Shown: piece by piece, positions 1 to 8,174 of the stretch | Layout of the letters: each line of letters starts with the position of its first letter | Position numbering within the stretch: position 1 is the stretch's first letter | From: Bin55 sp009840545 | Lineage (GTDB): Bacteria; Pseudomonadota; Gammaproteobacteria; Pseudomonadales; Azotimanducaceae | Assembly: GCA_965208815.1 (NCBI GenBank) | Contig: OZ242357.1 | Location: forward strand, 620,001-684,000 | Length of the DNA stretch: 64,000 nt | Reading direction: 5' to 3' | The notes under the pieces: model-generated | The model's input: only the letters and a program-made list of their open reading frames with translations | Databases searched by the model: none | Told to the model about the DNA's origin: nothing | Position numbers and translations under genes: made by a program

Positions 1-662
1 TGATGGCGCTGAGCAGACAAGCCATTCCGATGGTTCCTAGTTTTGACAGGCCCGCCATAATTAAGCGCTTTGATGGTAAACAACGTCCTTTCTGGATGCT
101 TGATCTCGGGGCGAACATTGCCCGTAAGGTGAATTGGCTCATTCAGTTTGCTCGTATGGGGAGTACATACGCAACGGCGATTGGACCAATCCAACAGCCT
201 CGGGTGTCCCTCCTAAACATTGGGTCCGAAGCCAGAAAAGGCCCTCAGATTCTGCGTGATACCGCCAGCGAGCTGTCAAAGACTTCGAGCATCAACTTCG
301 TCGGGTTCATTGAGGCGGACCGGCTCTTTGATGGAGCGTCCGATGTTGTCGTAACGGATGGATTCTCTGGCAATGTCGCATTGAAATCGATAGAAGGGGC
401 AACACGTATTGCTCACCACATCATCGACCAAGAACTTCACTCATCAGGTCTGAACGAGAGTGAAATAGCAATCTCGGTCGCCAAGGATGTGAGAGAGAAA
501 TTGAACGCACAGGCATACAACGGCGCAAGCCTAATTGGATTGAACGGTGTCGTTGTCAAGAGTCATGGAAGAACTGACAGAATTGGAATTGGTGCGGCTC
601 TGCAATTGGCACAAGACGAAATCCAGGCTCGAGTGCCTGGACACTTGAAAAGTCACCAGTGA
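1..662 (+). CDS. plsX: Phosphate acyltransferase PlsX, C-terminal part (gene starts upstream of the window)
   Basis: PlsX makes acyl-phosphate from acyl-ACP for phospholipid synthesis. The visible ~219 residues contain the LDLGAN motif, the GFIEADRLFDGASDVVVTDG stretch and FSGNVALKSIEG, all typical of the PlsX C-terminal two thirds. The frame is open at the left edge, so the N-terminal ~110-120 residues lie outside. The stop is followed 21 nt later by fabD. In many gammaproteobacteria fabH sits between plsX and fabD; it is absent here. Family assignment is very secure from sequence and neighbourhood. Confidence 0.95.
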   Translation, partial: MALSRQAIPMVPSFDRPAIIKRFDGKQRPFWMLDLGANIARKVNWLIQFARMGSTYATAIGPIQQPRVSLLNIGSEARKGPQILRDTASELSKTSSINFVGFIEADRLFDGASDVVVTDGFSGNVALKSIEGATRIAHHIIDQELHSSGLNESEIAISVAKDVREKLNAQAYNGASLIGLNGVVVKSHGRTDRIGIGAALQLAQDEIQARVPGHLKSHQ

Positions 663-683
663 GGCAAGGATAAAAGAAAAACT

Positions 684-1610
684 ATGGTTAGAGCGTATGT
701 TTTTCCGGGACAAGGATCGCAGTCTGTCGGCATGGTTGATGACTTTGTTAGAGGCAGCAGCACATTTACTGACCGACTCAAGGAAGCATCCAATCTCATT
801 GACCTCGATTTGACGACAATAGTCGCGAACGGACCGGCCGAGATCCTGAATCAAACCGAGATTACTCAACCCGCCTTGCTAGTGTCTTCTGTCGCTATGT
901 ATGAGTATTTCAGGGAAATGGGAGGACCCTCAGCCAACATGCTATCAGGACATAGTCTCGGAGAGTACACAGCACTGGTCGTGAGTGGAGCATTGGATTT
1001 TTCCGATGGCGTAAAGCTGGTCTACGAACGTGGCTGCTTGATGCAGAAGGCCGTTCCGAAGGGCGAAGGCAAGATGGCTGCCGTTCTCGGGTTAAGTGAT
1101 GAGGTCATAGAGCAAGTCTGTGAACGTATTGATGGGATCGTTGCTCCAGCTAACTTTAACAGTCCTGGTCAGGTTGTAATTGCTGGTAGTTCCAAAGCGG
1201 TTGAACAGGCTTCAGATCAATGTAAAGATGAGGGTGCGCGAAGAGTTGTGCCATTAGATGTCAGTGTCCCTAGTCACTGCAGTCTCATGGATTCCGCTGC
1301 GGAAGGATTACTGGATCTTTTGGAAAAAGTTTCGATCCAAGCTCCTCGTGTTCCGGTTTACCAAAATGTTGATGCTCAACCTTCAACGAGTCCCGATGAG
1401 ATACGAGCCAAGCTCGTAGAGCAGGTAAGATCGCCAGTGCTTTGGTCTCGATGCGTAACTTCTATGATTCGGGACGGAGCAGAGGAATTCTTCGAATGTG
1501 GACCCGGGAAGGTTCTTTCCGGACTGATGCGACGAATAGACCGTTCCGTGTCGACAACGGCTCTTGGCGACTTCAATGCTTTCATTACTCAGTTAGAGAT
1601 GTATCAGTGA
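684..1610 (+). CDS. fabD: Malonyl-CoA:ACP transacylase FabD
   Basis: This cytoplasmic enzyme moves malonyl from CoA to ACP and so supplies the extender unit for type II fatty-acid synthesis. At 308 aa it has normal family length. The FPGQGSQ motif is at residues 7-13, the nucleophile motif GHSLGEY at 89-95 (Ser91), the catalytic His at about 198 (VPSHCSLM), and the C-terminal ECGPGKVLSGL motif is present. Its stop overlaps the GTG start of fabG (GTGA), which indicates translational coupling in the fab operon. Confidence 0.97.
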   Translation: MVRAYVFPGQGSQSVGMVDDFVRGSSTFTDRLKEASNLIDLDLTTIVANGPAEILNQTEITQPALLVSSVAMYEYFREMGGPSANMLSGHSLGEYTALVVSGALDFSDGVKLVYERGCLMQKAVPKGEGKMAAVLGLSDEVIEQVCERIDGIVAPANFNSPGQVVIAGSSKAVEQASDQCKDEGARRVVPLDVSVPSHCSLMDSAAEGLLDLLEKVSIQAPRVPVYQNVDAQPSTSPDEIRAKLVEQVRSPVLWSRCVTSMIRDGAEEFFECGPGKVLSGLMRRIDRSVSTTALGDFNAFITQLEMYQ

Positions 1611-2338
1611 CGACACAAAGAACAGCCCTTGTTACCGGAGCTAGCCGCGGAATAGGATTTGCCATTGCTCAGCGGCTAGCAAGAGATGGCGTATATGTGT
1701 ATGGCACTGCAACTTCCAAGGAAGGCGTTGCATCATTGAACGAAACTCTTGGTGATGCAGGTTGTGGATTGGAGATGGTTCTACCCGACGAAGAATCTAT
1801 CTCAAATGCACTGGACTCAATTGCAGCAAGCGGTCGGACTATCGAGATTCTCATAAATAACGCCGGAATCACTAGAGATAATCTGTTCATGCGGATGTCC
1901 GATCAAGACTGGCAGGACGTTGTAGGCACAAACTTGACAGGAATTTTTCGAGTAACAAAGAATCTTATCCGCGCCATGATGCGCCAACGATGGGGCAGAA
2001 TCGTGAACTTGGGCTCTGTAGTGGGACAAGCCGGGAATCCAGGTCAGGTCAACTATTCTTCTGCCAAAGCTGGAATTGAAGGATTTACTCGCGCACTGGC
2101 ACTCGAAGTTGCCAGTCGGGGGATAACAGTGAACTGTGTAGCACCTGGAATGATCGAAACGGATATGACATCCGGCTTGCCAGACTCGGTTGCCGAGAGC
2201 CTGAAATCTCGTATTCCATTGGGAAGATTGGGCCAACCAGATGATGTCGCAAGCGTCGTCTCATTCTTAGTAAGTGAGGATGCTGCTTACATCACAGCGC
2301 AGACCGTACACGTGAATGGCGGAATGCTTCCAACGTAA
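1607..2338 (+). CDS. fabG: 3-oxoacyl-ACP reductase FabG
   Basis: FabG is the NADPH-dependent ketoreductase of fatty-acid elongation. The start chosen is GTG at 1607, overlapping the fabD stop. It gives 243 aa beginning VTTQRTALVTGASRGIG, matching the usual FabG N-terminus and length; a longer in-frame extension to 1442 lies inside fabD and is not credible. Visible motifs are GASRGIG (11-17), NNAG (84-87), Ser137, and Tyr150/Lys154 of the YxxxK catalytic motif. The C-terminal VHVNGGM is typical. It is one of two SDRs in the window, and the operon position makes it the fatty-acid one. Confidence 0.96.
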   Translation: MTTQRTALVTGASRGIGFAIAQRLARDGVYVYGTATSKEGVASLNETLGDAGCGLEMVLPDEESISNALDSIAASGRTIEILINNAGITRDNLFMRMSDQDWQDVVGTNLTGIFRVTKNLIRAMMRQRWGRIVNLGSVVGQAGNPGQVNYSSAKAGIEGFTRALALEVASRGITVNCVAPGMIETDMTSGLPDSVAESLKSRIPLGRLGQPDDVASVVSFLVSEDAAYITAQTVHVNGGMLPT

Positions 2339-2415
2339 AATAGTTGCTGGAGGTTTCAATAAAATACACCTCCCCACTTACCCTCAACCGACACTTTACG
2401 GAGAGACACAAGCGA

Positions 2416-2661
2416 ATGAGCGATATCGAAGAACGCATAAGGAGACTAATAGCTGAACAGCTGAAAAGCGACGTGAGCGAAGTTAAGGACGATGCATCGT
2501 TTGTGGACGATCTCGGAGCAGACTCTCTCGATACCGTGGAATTGGTTATGGCGCTTGAAGAAGAATTTGAGACCGAAATTCCGGACGAGGATGCCGAAAA
2601 CATCACAACGGTCCGTGAAGCCATAGACTACATTAAAAACCAAGTTGGGGATGACAACTAG
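2416..2661 (+). CDS. acpP: Acyl carrier protein AcpP
   Basis: This small acidic carrier holds growing acyl chains on a 4'-phosphopantetheine arm. The 81-aa product starting MSDIEERI has the invariant attachment site DSLD, with Ser37, and the acidic helix II and helix III region (ELVMALEEEFETEIPDE). The ATG at 2416 is preferred over an in-frame extension to 2344 because it gives the standard ACP length and N-terminus. The gene sits between fabG and fabF as in most Proteobacteria. A candidate phosphopantetheinyl transferase is encoded far away at 56564-57256. Confidence 0.97.
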   Translation: MSDIEERIRRLIAEQLKSDVSEVKDDASFVDDLGADSLDTVELVMALEEEFETEIPDEDAENITTVREAIDYIKNQVGDDN

Positions 2662-2759
2662 AGGAAGGATCAATACGTGAGTTGTAACGATGCCGTGCAT
2701 TTGAGCGGTATCTCTGGTGATTGGTCAAGTGTCTGGATGAGCTTGATCAGGCTTCCTCG

Positions 2760-3992
2760 ATGAGCAGACGACGGGTAGTCGTTACCGGACTAGGCGCAAT
2801 AACCCCAATCGGCAACTCAGCCGATGAACTATGGCGCAACGTCTTAGCAGGTAAGAGCGGCGTTGCTCCGATTAGATCGTTTGACACAACGGGTCAGCGG
2901 GTTCACATCAGCGCTGAAATCAAGGATTTTGATGCTTCCAAGTATTTGGAAGAACGGGAAGCTCGTCGCTACGATCCATTCATTCAGATCGGTTACGCCG
3001 CTGCCGCTGATGCAATCGAACAAGCTGGTTTGGCTGACAGTCCCGACTCGGATCGGATTGGTGTTGCCATTGGTTCGGGTATTGGAGGCATTCAAACGAT
3101 ATCGGCACAGCACGAGGTCGTAATCACGCGGGGCCCTCGACGCGTAACGCCATTCTTCGTGCCTTCGAGCATTGTCAATTTGATAGCCGGAAAAGTCTCG
3201 ATCGATTTTGGTTTTGCTGGACCAAACATAGCCATCGTTACAGCGTGCACAACAGGTACACACAATATTGGATTTGGCTTTCGTACCATTCAGCACGGCG
3301 AGGCGGATGCGATGGTTGTGGGCGGGGCAGAGTGGTCGACTTGTCCGCTAACAATAGCTGGTTTCGCGTCCATGAAAGCTCTATCGACTCGAACGGAAGA
3401 GCCGGAACGCGCGAGTCGACCTTGGGACAAGGGCCGAGATGGCTTTGTACTTGGAGATGGTGCAGGCGTACTCGTCCTAGAGTCCTATGAACGGGCTTCA
3501 GCGCGGGGCGCAGATATCCTTGCCGAGCTAACGGGATTTGGTATGAGTGCGGATGCACACCACATAACAAGTCCACCTGAAGACGGCATGGGAGCCATCA
3601 CTTCTATGCGATTGGCACTTCAGGACGCAGATCTTGCCCCCAATGAAATTGACTACATCAACGCGCACGGCACGTCAACGCCCTTGGGTGACCTAGCCGA
3701 AACTCGGTCCATAAAGAAAGTCTTTGGTGACGACACTCGTGTGCCAATAAGCTCAACCAAGTCCATGTTTGGTCACTTGTTAGGAGCGGCTGGATCAGTT
3801 GAGGCCATTGTGTCGATCATGTCGCTACGTGACCAGACAATTCATGCAACGATCAATCTCGATGATCCGGACGACGAATGCGATTTGGACTATGTGCCGC
3901 ATGAAGCTCGGCAAACAAATCTGAAATTGGTCCTGAGCAATTCATTTGGTTTTGGCGGAACGAACGGGACACTCGTCTTTCGCAAGGTCTGA
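2760..3992 (+). CDS. fabF: Beta-ketoacyl-ACP synthase II FabF
   Basis: FabF condenses malonyl-ACP with acyl-ACP during elongation. The start at ATG 2760 gives 410 aa beginning MSRRRVVVTGLG, the family-standard N-terminus; a 13-residue longer version is possible but atypical. The catalytic triad is visible: Cys163 in VTACTTGTH, His303 in NAHGTSTPLGD and His339 in SMFGHLLGAAG. The gly-rich NSFGFGGTNG motif is near the C-terminus. The stop directly abuts the ATG of mltG; pabC, often found here in enterics, is absent. Confidence 0.96.
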   Translation: MSRRRVVVTGLGAITPIGNSADELWRNVLAGKSGVAPIRSFDTTGQRVHISAEIKDFDASKYLEEREARRYDPFIQIGYAAAADAIEQAGLADSPDSDRIGVAIGSGIGGIQTISAQHEVVITRGPRRVTPFFVPSSIVNLIAGKVSIDFGFAGPNIAIVTACTTGTHNIGFGFRTIQHGEADAMVVGGAEWSTCPLTIAGFASMKALSTRTEEPERASRPWDKGRDGFVLGDGAGVLVLESYERASARGADILAELTGFGMSADAHHITSPPEDGMGAITSMRLALQDADLAPNEIDYINAHGTSTPLGDLAETRSIKKVFGDDTRVPISSTKSMFGHLLGAAGSVEAIVSIMSLRDQTIHATINLDDPDDECDLDYVPHEARQTNLKLVLSNSFGFGGTNGTLVFRKV

Positions 3993-5018
3993 ATGCATAT
4001 GGCACGACGGCTTGTCATTGCACCTATCCTCTTGGTTGCACTCGGTATCGGACTTGGCGTTGGAGCGATGGTCTATTTCAATGTGTGGAAGACCAATGAA
4101 ATAGTGCCCGACGACGAGGTCATATTTGTCGTAGAGCCCGGGGAATCCTTTCAGCACATAGCTGCAAATCTAGAAAGCACCGGCCTAATTAAGCGTCGGC
4201 GTATGTTTCACATATTGGGATTGCTCGAGGGACAGCTCGCCTCGATTCAAGCGGGAGAGTACTCCTTCGCTCAAGCCGCAACCCCTGTCTCGGTATTACG
4301 AAAACTAACTTCGGGCGATGTGGTCAAGCGACAGGTTCGACTACCTGAAGGTGGAACGTTTCGTCAATTCAAGAAGGTGCTGCAATCCGAGGACAAGCTT
4401 AACTTCGACATCGAGTCTGTTTCAGTCAAGAATGTGTTCGAATTTTTGGGAGTTACGGGTGAAGACAAGATCTTTGGGGAAGGCTGGTTCTTTCCCGATA
4501 CCTACTTCTTTCAAATGGGGGAGAAAGCTTCCGATGTATTAATGGTCGCTCATCAAAGGATGGTTGAGGCATTGGTCGAATCATGGAAGGCAAGAACCGC
4601 GAATGGTGTGCTTTCCAATCGATACGACCTTCTCATTCTCGCATCGTTGATAGAGAAGGAAACATCTCGAAAGGAGGATAAAGCTCTGATTAGTGGTGTT
4701 TTCAGTCGGCGTTTAGCGAAAGAAATGAAACTGCAAGCAGACCCTACTGTAATTTACGGCTTGGGCGAAGAATTCGACGGCGACCTGAAGAGAGAACATT
4801 TGAGAACTCCCAACGATTACAACACGTATGTGAACTTAGGTTTGCCTCCAACTCCAATCTCCGCCCCCTCATCTGATTCGTTGCATGCAGCTGCGAATCC
4901 GGCTACGGGAGATGCGTTGTTCTTTGTGGGTAGAGGAGACGGTACAACACATTTTTCTTCAACGCTTAAAGAACACAACGAAGCTGTCGAACGATTTCAA
5001 TTGGGCAAAGGAGACTGA
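3993..5018 (+). CDS. mltG: Endolytic murein transglycosylase MltG (YceG-like)
   Basis: MltG cuts nascent peptidoglycan strands at the inner membrane and sets glycan length. The 341-aa protein has one N-terminal membrane segment (about residues 8-29), a LysM-like region, and the YceG catalytic motif LASLIEKETS with Glu221 as the expected catalytic residue. ADPTVIYGLG and the NDYNTYVNLGLPPTPISAPS segment are family hallmarks. Two possible ATGs lie 6 nt apart (3993 and 3999). The gene follows fabF directly and precedes tmk by 3 nt, the order seen in E. coli without pabC. Confidence 0.94.
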   Translation: MHMARRLVIAPILLVALGIGLGVGAMVYFNVWKTNEIVPDDEVIFVVEPGESFQHIAANLESTGLIKRRRMFHILGLLEGQLASIQAGEYSFAQAATPVSVLRKLTSGDVVKRQVRLPEGGTFRQFKKVLQSEDKLNFDIESVSVKNVFEFLGVTGEDKIFGEGWFFPDTYFFQMGEKASDVLMVAHQRMVEALVESWKARTANGVLSNRYDLLILASLIEKETSRKEDKALISGVFSRRLAKEMKLQADPTVIYGLGEEFDGDLKREHLRTPNDYNTYVNLGLPPTPISAPSSDSLHAAANPATGDALFFVGRGDGTTHFSSTLKEHNEAVERFQLGKGD

Positions 5019-5021
5019 CTT

Positions 5022-5636
5022 GTGCGGGGCAAGTTCATCACCGTTGAAGGCATCGAAGGAGTCGGAAAGTCAACAATAGTCCCGTTCGTGCAAGAAACAC
5101 TAGAGAGCGAAGGGCAGAAGGTACACGTTACTCGAGAGCCTGGAGGCACCGAACTAGCCGAAGCAGTTAGAGGATTGCTCCTGTCGGAATGGAAGGAGAC
5201 CATCCTTCCTCAAACCGAACTCTTGCTAATGTTTGCGTCGCGTGCGCAGCATGTCGCTACCGTCATCGAGCCGAATTTGAAAGCAGGCACTTATGTGGTG
5301 TGCGAACGGTTTTCAGATGCGTCGATGGCGTACCAAGGTGGCGGCAGGGGAATTGATGACACATTCATTGAGTCGTTGGCTCAACTCACGCACGGCGAGA
5401 CTTCGCCAGACCTAACACTTTACTTGGACTTGGATGTGGATGAGTCTTCAGTCCGAACTCAGAGTCGCAGCAAAGATCGGATCGAGCAAGAAGATCTAGA
5501 ATTCTTTCAACGAGTTAGAGATGCATATAGGTCGCTTGCTAAGAAACATCGAAGGATAGTCACGATTGACGCGAGTCGTTCGTTGCCTGAGGTTGAAAGA
5601 GCGATTGCTTCAGCTCTGGAGGGTTTGAACAGGTAG
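5022..5636 (+). CDS. tmk: Thymidylate kinase
   Basis: The enzyme phosphorylates dTMP to dTDP for DNA synthesis. The GTG start at 5022 lies 3 nt after mltG and gives 204 aa. The P-loop is GIEGVGKST (about residues 10-18), the DR(E/Y)-type substrate motif appears as TREPGGTELAEAVR, and the CERFSDASMAYQGGGRG segment matches the TMP-binding and lid region. DLDVDESSVR fits the LID motif. The gene is part of the mltG-tmk-holB run, with holB starting 4 nt downstream. Confidence 0.95.
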   Translation: MRGKFITVEGIEGVGKSTIVPFVQETLESEGQKVHVTREPGGTELAEAVRGLLLSEWKETILPQTELLLMFASRAQHVATVIEPNLKAGTYVVCERFSDASMAYQGGGRGIDDTFIESLAQLTHGETSPDLTLYLDLDVDESSVRTQSRSKDRIEQEDLEFFQRVRDAYRSLAKKHRRIVTIDASRSLPEVERAIASALEGLNR

Positions 5637-5640
5637 AACG

Positions 5641-6495
5641 ATGGATACGTTGGCTCCTTGGCTAAGTCGTTCCCTCGAGAAGGTTTTAGACTCGGCTGGT
5701 ACCGAGCGCTTGCATCACGCGTTACTCGTCGACACGAGACCAGGTTGGGGTGCAGAGCACTTTGTCGCTGCTTGGGTAGCGGCTTTGATAGGAATAGAAA
5801 GCGACCCTCGGGAAGTGGCACATCCGGATATACATTGGATCAAACCGGATGGACCAGTCCTGAAGATCGATCAAATGAGAGACTTGATCGAGTTTGTTGG
5901 ACACACGGTTCAGGTTTCAGAGCGCAAGATCGTCGTCGTCGAGTCGATCGAGACTGCAAACATAGCTGCATCGAACGCAATACTCAAGTCACTGGAAGAG
6001 CCTCCATCAAATACCCACTTGTTTCTTATAACGCATGCCATCGATCTTCTGCTACCGACCATCCGTAGTCGTTGTCAAAGAGTCTCCCATGAATACGGGT
6101 CGCAATCAGAGTGTCAAGATTGGCTCATGAACCAGGGCATGAAGTTGGAGGATGTTGAGAAATTCACAGTGGAGTTTGGGCATTCGCCGTATAGCATTCT
6201 CGAAGCTGGAGAACAACAGCTTGAATCGCTACGAGCTCGACTGTTGAGTACGTGGAGAGAATCGGAACGTACCTTGCAACTTGCCGGCGAGCTTAAGAAC
6301 GAGGAAATCGACGGTCTGTTAGTCCGATGGATGCGAATAGCCGAACGATTTGCACAGCGAGGAACAAACCCACGGATACACTTGTTCTGGGACGACCTCG
6401 TTGCAGCGCGACGGGCGTTCAAGGAAGTGGCAACATTGAACAAACAGCTTCAAATTGAGCGACTTCTGATCAAATGGTCCGAATTGGCGGGCTAG
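5641..6495 (+). CDS. holB: DNA polymerase III subunit delta' (HolB)
   Basis: HolB is the non-ATPase delta-prime subunit of the clamp loader. The 284-aa protein has the conserved KIDQMRDLIEFVG segment, VVVESIETANIAASNAILKSLEEPP (Walker-B-like and sensor region) and the SRC motif in TIRSRCQRV. The Walker A position is degenerate, as expected for delta'. The four Cys that bind zinc in E. coli HolB are not seen; only two Cys occur in the whole protein. The gene is convergent with a pepQ fragment 3 nt away, and its last ~207 bp are repeated at 9874-10080. Confidence 0.9.
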   Translation: MDTLAPWLSRSLEKVLDSAGTERLHHALLVDTRPGWGAEHFVAAWVAALIGIESDPREVAHPDIHWIKPDGPVLKIDQMRDLIEFVGHTVQVSERKIVVVESIETANIAASNAILKSLEEPPSNTHLFLITHAIDLLLPTIRSRCQRVSHEYGSQSECQDWLMNQGMKLEDVEKFTVEFGHSPYSILEAGEQQLESLRARLLSTWRESERTLQLAGELKNEEIDGLLVRWMRIAERFAQRGTNPRIHLFWDDLVAARRAFKEVATLNKQLQIERLLIKWSELAG

Positions 6496-6975
6496 GGCTC
6501 ACTCTGCTGCTTGAAAGGCTTGTCGCGTCAGATTTAGGACGCCGTCTTCTTCCAATACAACGTTGTCCTCAATTCTGACCCCGCCAAAAGGCAACAACTC
6601 TTCGACTCTTTTCAAATTGATGTCTGGGTGACCGGCGACCGACTTGAGAAGAATGGGTATCAGATAATTCCCAGGCTCGACAGTGAACACCATGTTCGGT
6701 GAGATCTTCCTCAGCAGTCGAAGCGAAGGGAATCGTTCCGGTGGGCTAACGGAATTGCCGTCCTCGTCGGTGATATGACCTCCTACGTCGTGCGTTTGCA
6801 AGCCCAAGAGGTGGCCCGTACCGTGAGGATAGAAAACATCCGTGAGTTGTTGATCATACGCTGCTGCCGATGAACACATGACGATATTGAGGTCGACTAA
6901 CGCATCGGCTACTAATTCGTGCGTTCGAACGTGAAAATCCAAGAATGTTTCGAAAGATGTGAGTTCATCGAGCAT
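6289..6975. repeat. Direct repeat, copy A (holB 3' end + pepQ 3' end)
   Basis: About 687 bp here align without gaps to 9874-10560 at a constant offset of 3,585. By eye the first ~545 bp differ at roughly 25-30 positions; identity falls in the last ~140 bp. The copy contains the true end of holB, the convergent junction and the 3' third of pepQ on the minus strand. The homology ends where the radical-SAM-like remnant begins, at about 6975. Confidence 0.9.
6499..6975 (-). pseudogene. Truncated pepQ copy (Xaa-Pro dipeptidase C-terminus)
   Basis: This minus-strand segment encodes about 158 residues collinear with the C-terminal third of the intact PepQ at 10084-11400. It keeps the late M24 metal ligands (HLLGLQTHDVGG, FTVEPG, VRIEDN). 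It lacks the N-terminal domain and the two metal-binding Asp of the IDAGAKYHSYHADITRSYA region, so it cannot be an active enzyme. Homology stops abruptly at about 6975, around the ELTSFETFLDF stretch that matches ELPYFDTFLDF in the intact copy. It is interpreted as a duplicated remnant. Confidence 0.88.
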
Positions 6976-7225
6976 CCCCATGTTGAACGATCACGAATTG
7001 AAAGATAGCTTGGTGAGTTCGATGGACGCTAGTGCTCCGTTGGCGGGCTATGGGATGATTCGATTGCCGCTCGAAGTGGCGGGCTTGTTCAAGACTTGGT
7101 TGAGACTGCACAATCCGCTCAAAGCTGTTCGAAGCATGAACCGGATTCGAGACTTGTTGAACCTACTCCGACAGGGACGCGGGGTGCCTTCGGTTCCGCT
7201 CATTCTCGTCGGAGTAGTGGATTGA
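6976..7225 (+). pseudogene. C-terminal remnant of a PA0069/Rv2578c-type radical SAM protein
   Basis: The plus-strand reading PMLNDHELKD, SAPLAGYGMIRLPLEVAGLF, KTWLRLHNPLKAV and MNRIRDL resembles the C-terminal region of the SPL-like radical SAM family (PGLNDHE, then AGY..RLP..V..LF..WL..H.P). The CxxxCxxC cluster domain that should lie upstream is missing, because the sequence before it is the pepQ repeat. The typical end of the family (GGR...FG.RMRGEG) is not recognisable after RIRDL. It is therefore read as a truncated, decayed fragment. The family call is from memory of the motifs only. Confidence 0.55.
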
Positions 7226-7358
7226 ATTATGCGTACGCAAGCCGTCAAGGTTAACTATGTTGCTGTAAGCAAACGATTGATTCAGATCATCTGAGCCTAG
7301 ATTCGAAGAGACCAGATCGGAAAAACTGATGAACTCCGTATCTGCAAAGGAGATTTCT

Positions 7359-8174
7359 TTATTGATGGTCCTTGGAGTGAATGGCCAACGACATGCGTCG
7401 GGTCGCGTCTGCGTGGCGTGCTAACTCTATCTCGCCGAACTCGTTCTCTGGTTCAGGGAGTAGCTCAAAGTGTTGGTACGTATCCTCCCCCTTCACTAGC
7501 ACGGCTGTATCTTCAACCTTGGTTTGACGTACATGAGTCGCGCAGTAGCGTAGGACCATTCCAATGCGCCGATCATCTGTTTCGTTCGGTTGAGAACCGT
7601 GAATCAATCGAACATGGTGCAGTGACATTTCTCCGGCTTGCAGCGGGGCGGAGACAACCCGTTGTTCATCGATGTCGCCTTCAATGGCTTGGCCTCGCGA
7701 TAAGAGATTGTTGCTTGCGAAAGTGTCCGTGTGTTGACGGATTTCCTCGAGATGGCTACCTGCAACAAATTGCATTGGACCAGTAGCTTCGGAAGCGTCG
7801 GACAGTGCCACCCACGCCGTTACAACGTCGTGAGGTTCCAATCCCCAATAAGTGGCATCTTGATGGAACGTGACGATCTTCTGATCGCGCGGTTCCTTAA
7901 TGAACCAATTCAGTGACCAAAGCAACACGTTGGGTCCGAGCACATCGGAAACGGGATCTACAATGCGCGGGTCATGTACCACATCTCACGCCCACCGTTG
8001 AATGAGGTGTGCATCGGTCCGCATCTTGAACGGGTTGTCAGCAAACCTGCGCTCCAGTTCTTCCAAGCATCCACGGTAGGCCCGGGTTTCCTGTGTCGAG
8101 AAGACTCGAAGGGGAGCGAAATAGCCATTTTGGTAAAACTACTCTATCTCGGCTGGACTGAGATGGGTGTCCAT
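7359..8174 (-). pseudogene. Phytanoyl-CoA dioxygenase (PhyH) family gene with two in-frame stops
   Basis: Reading from ATG 8174 gives MDTHLSPAEIE, a TAG at 8139-8141, FYQNGYFAPLRVFS onward to QRWA, a TGA at 7986-7988, then DVVHDPRIVDPVSDVLGPN and a complete C-terminal domain. The whole is one frame of ~271 codons. The Fe(II) ligands are present (TFHQDATYWGL for HxD; LIHGSQPNETDDRR for the distal His). Both stops fall at family-conserved positions and fit single-base changes (for example CAG to TAG). The ATG overlaps the stop of the upstream PhyH gene (TGATG), so the two were an operon. A functional product is unlikely. Confidence 0.85.
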
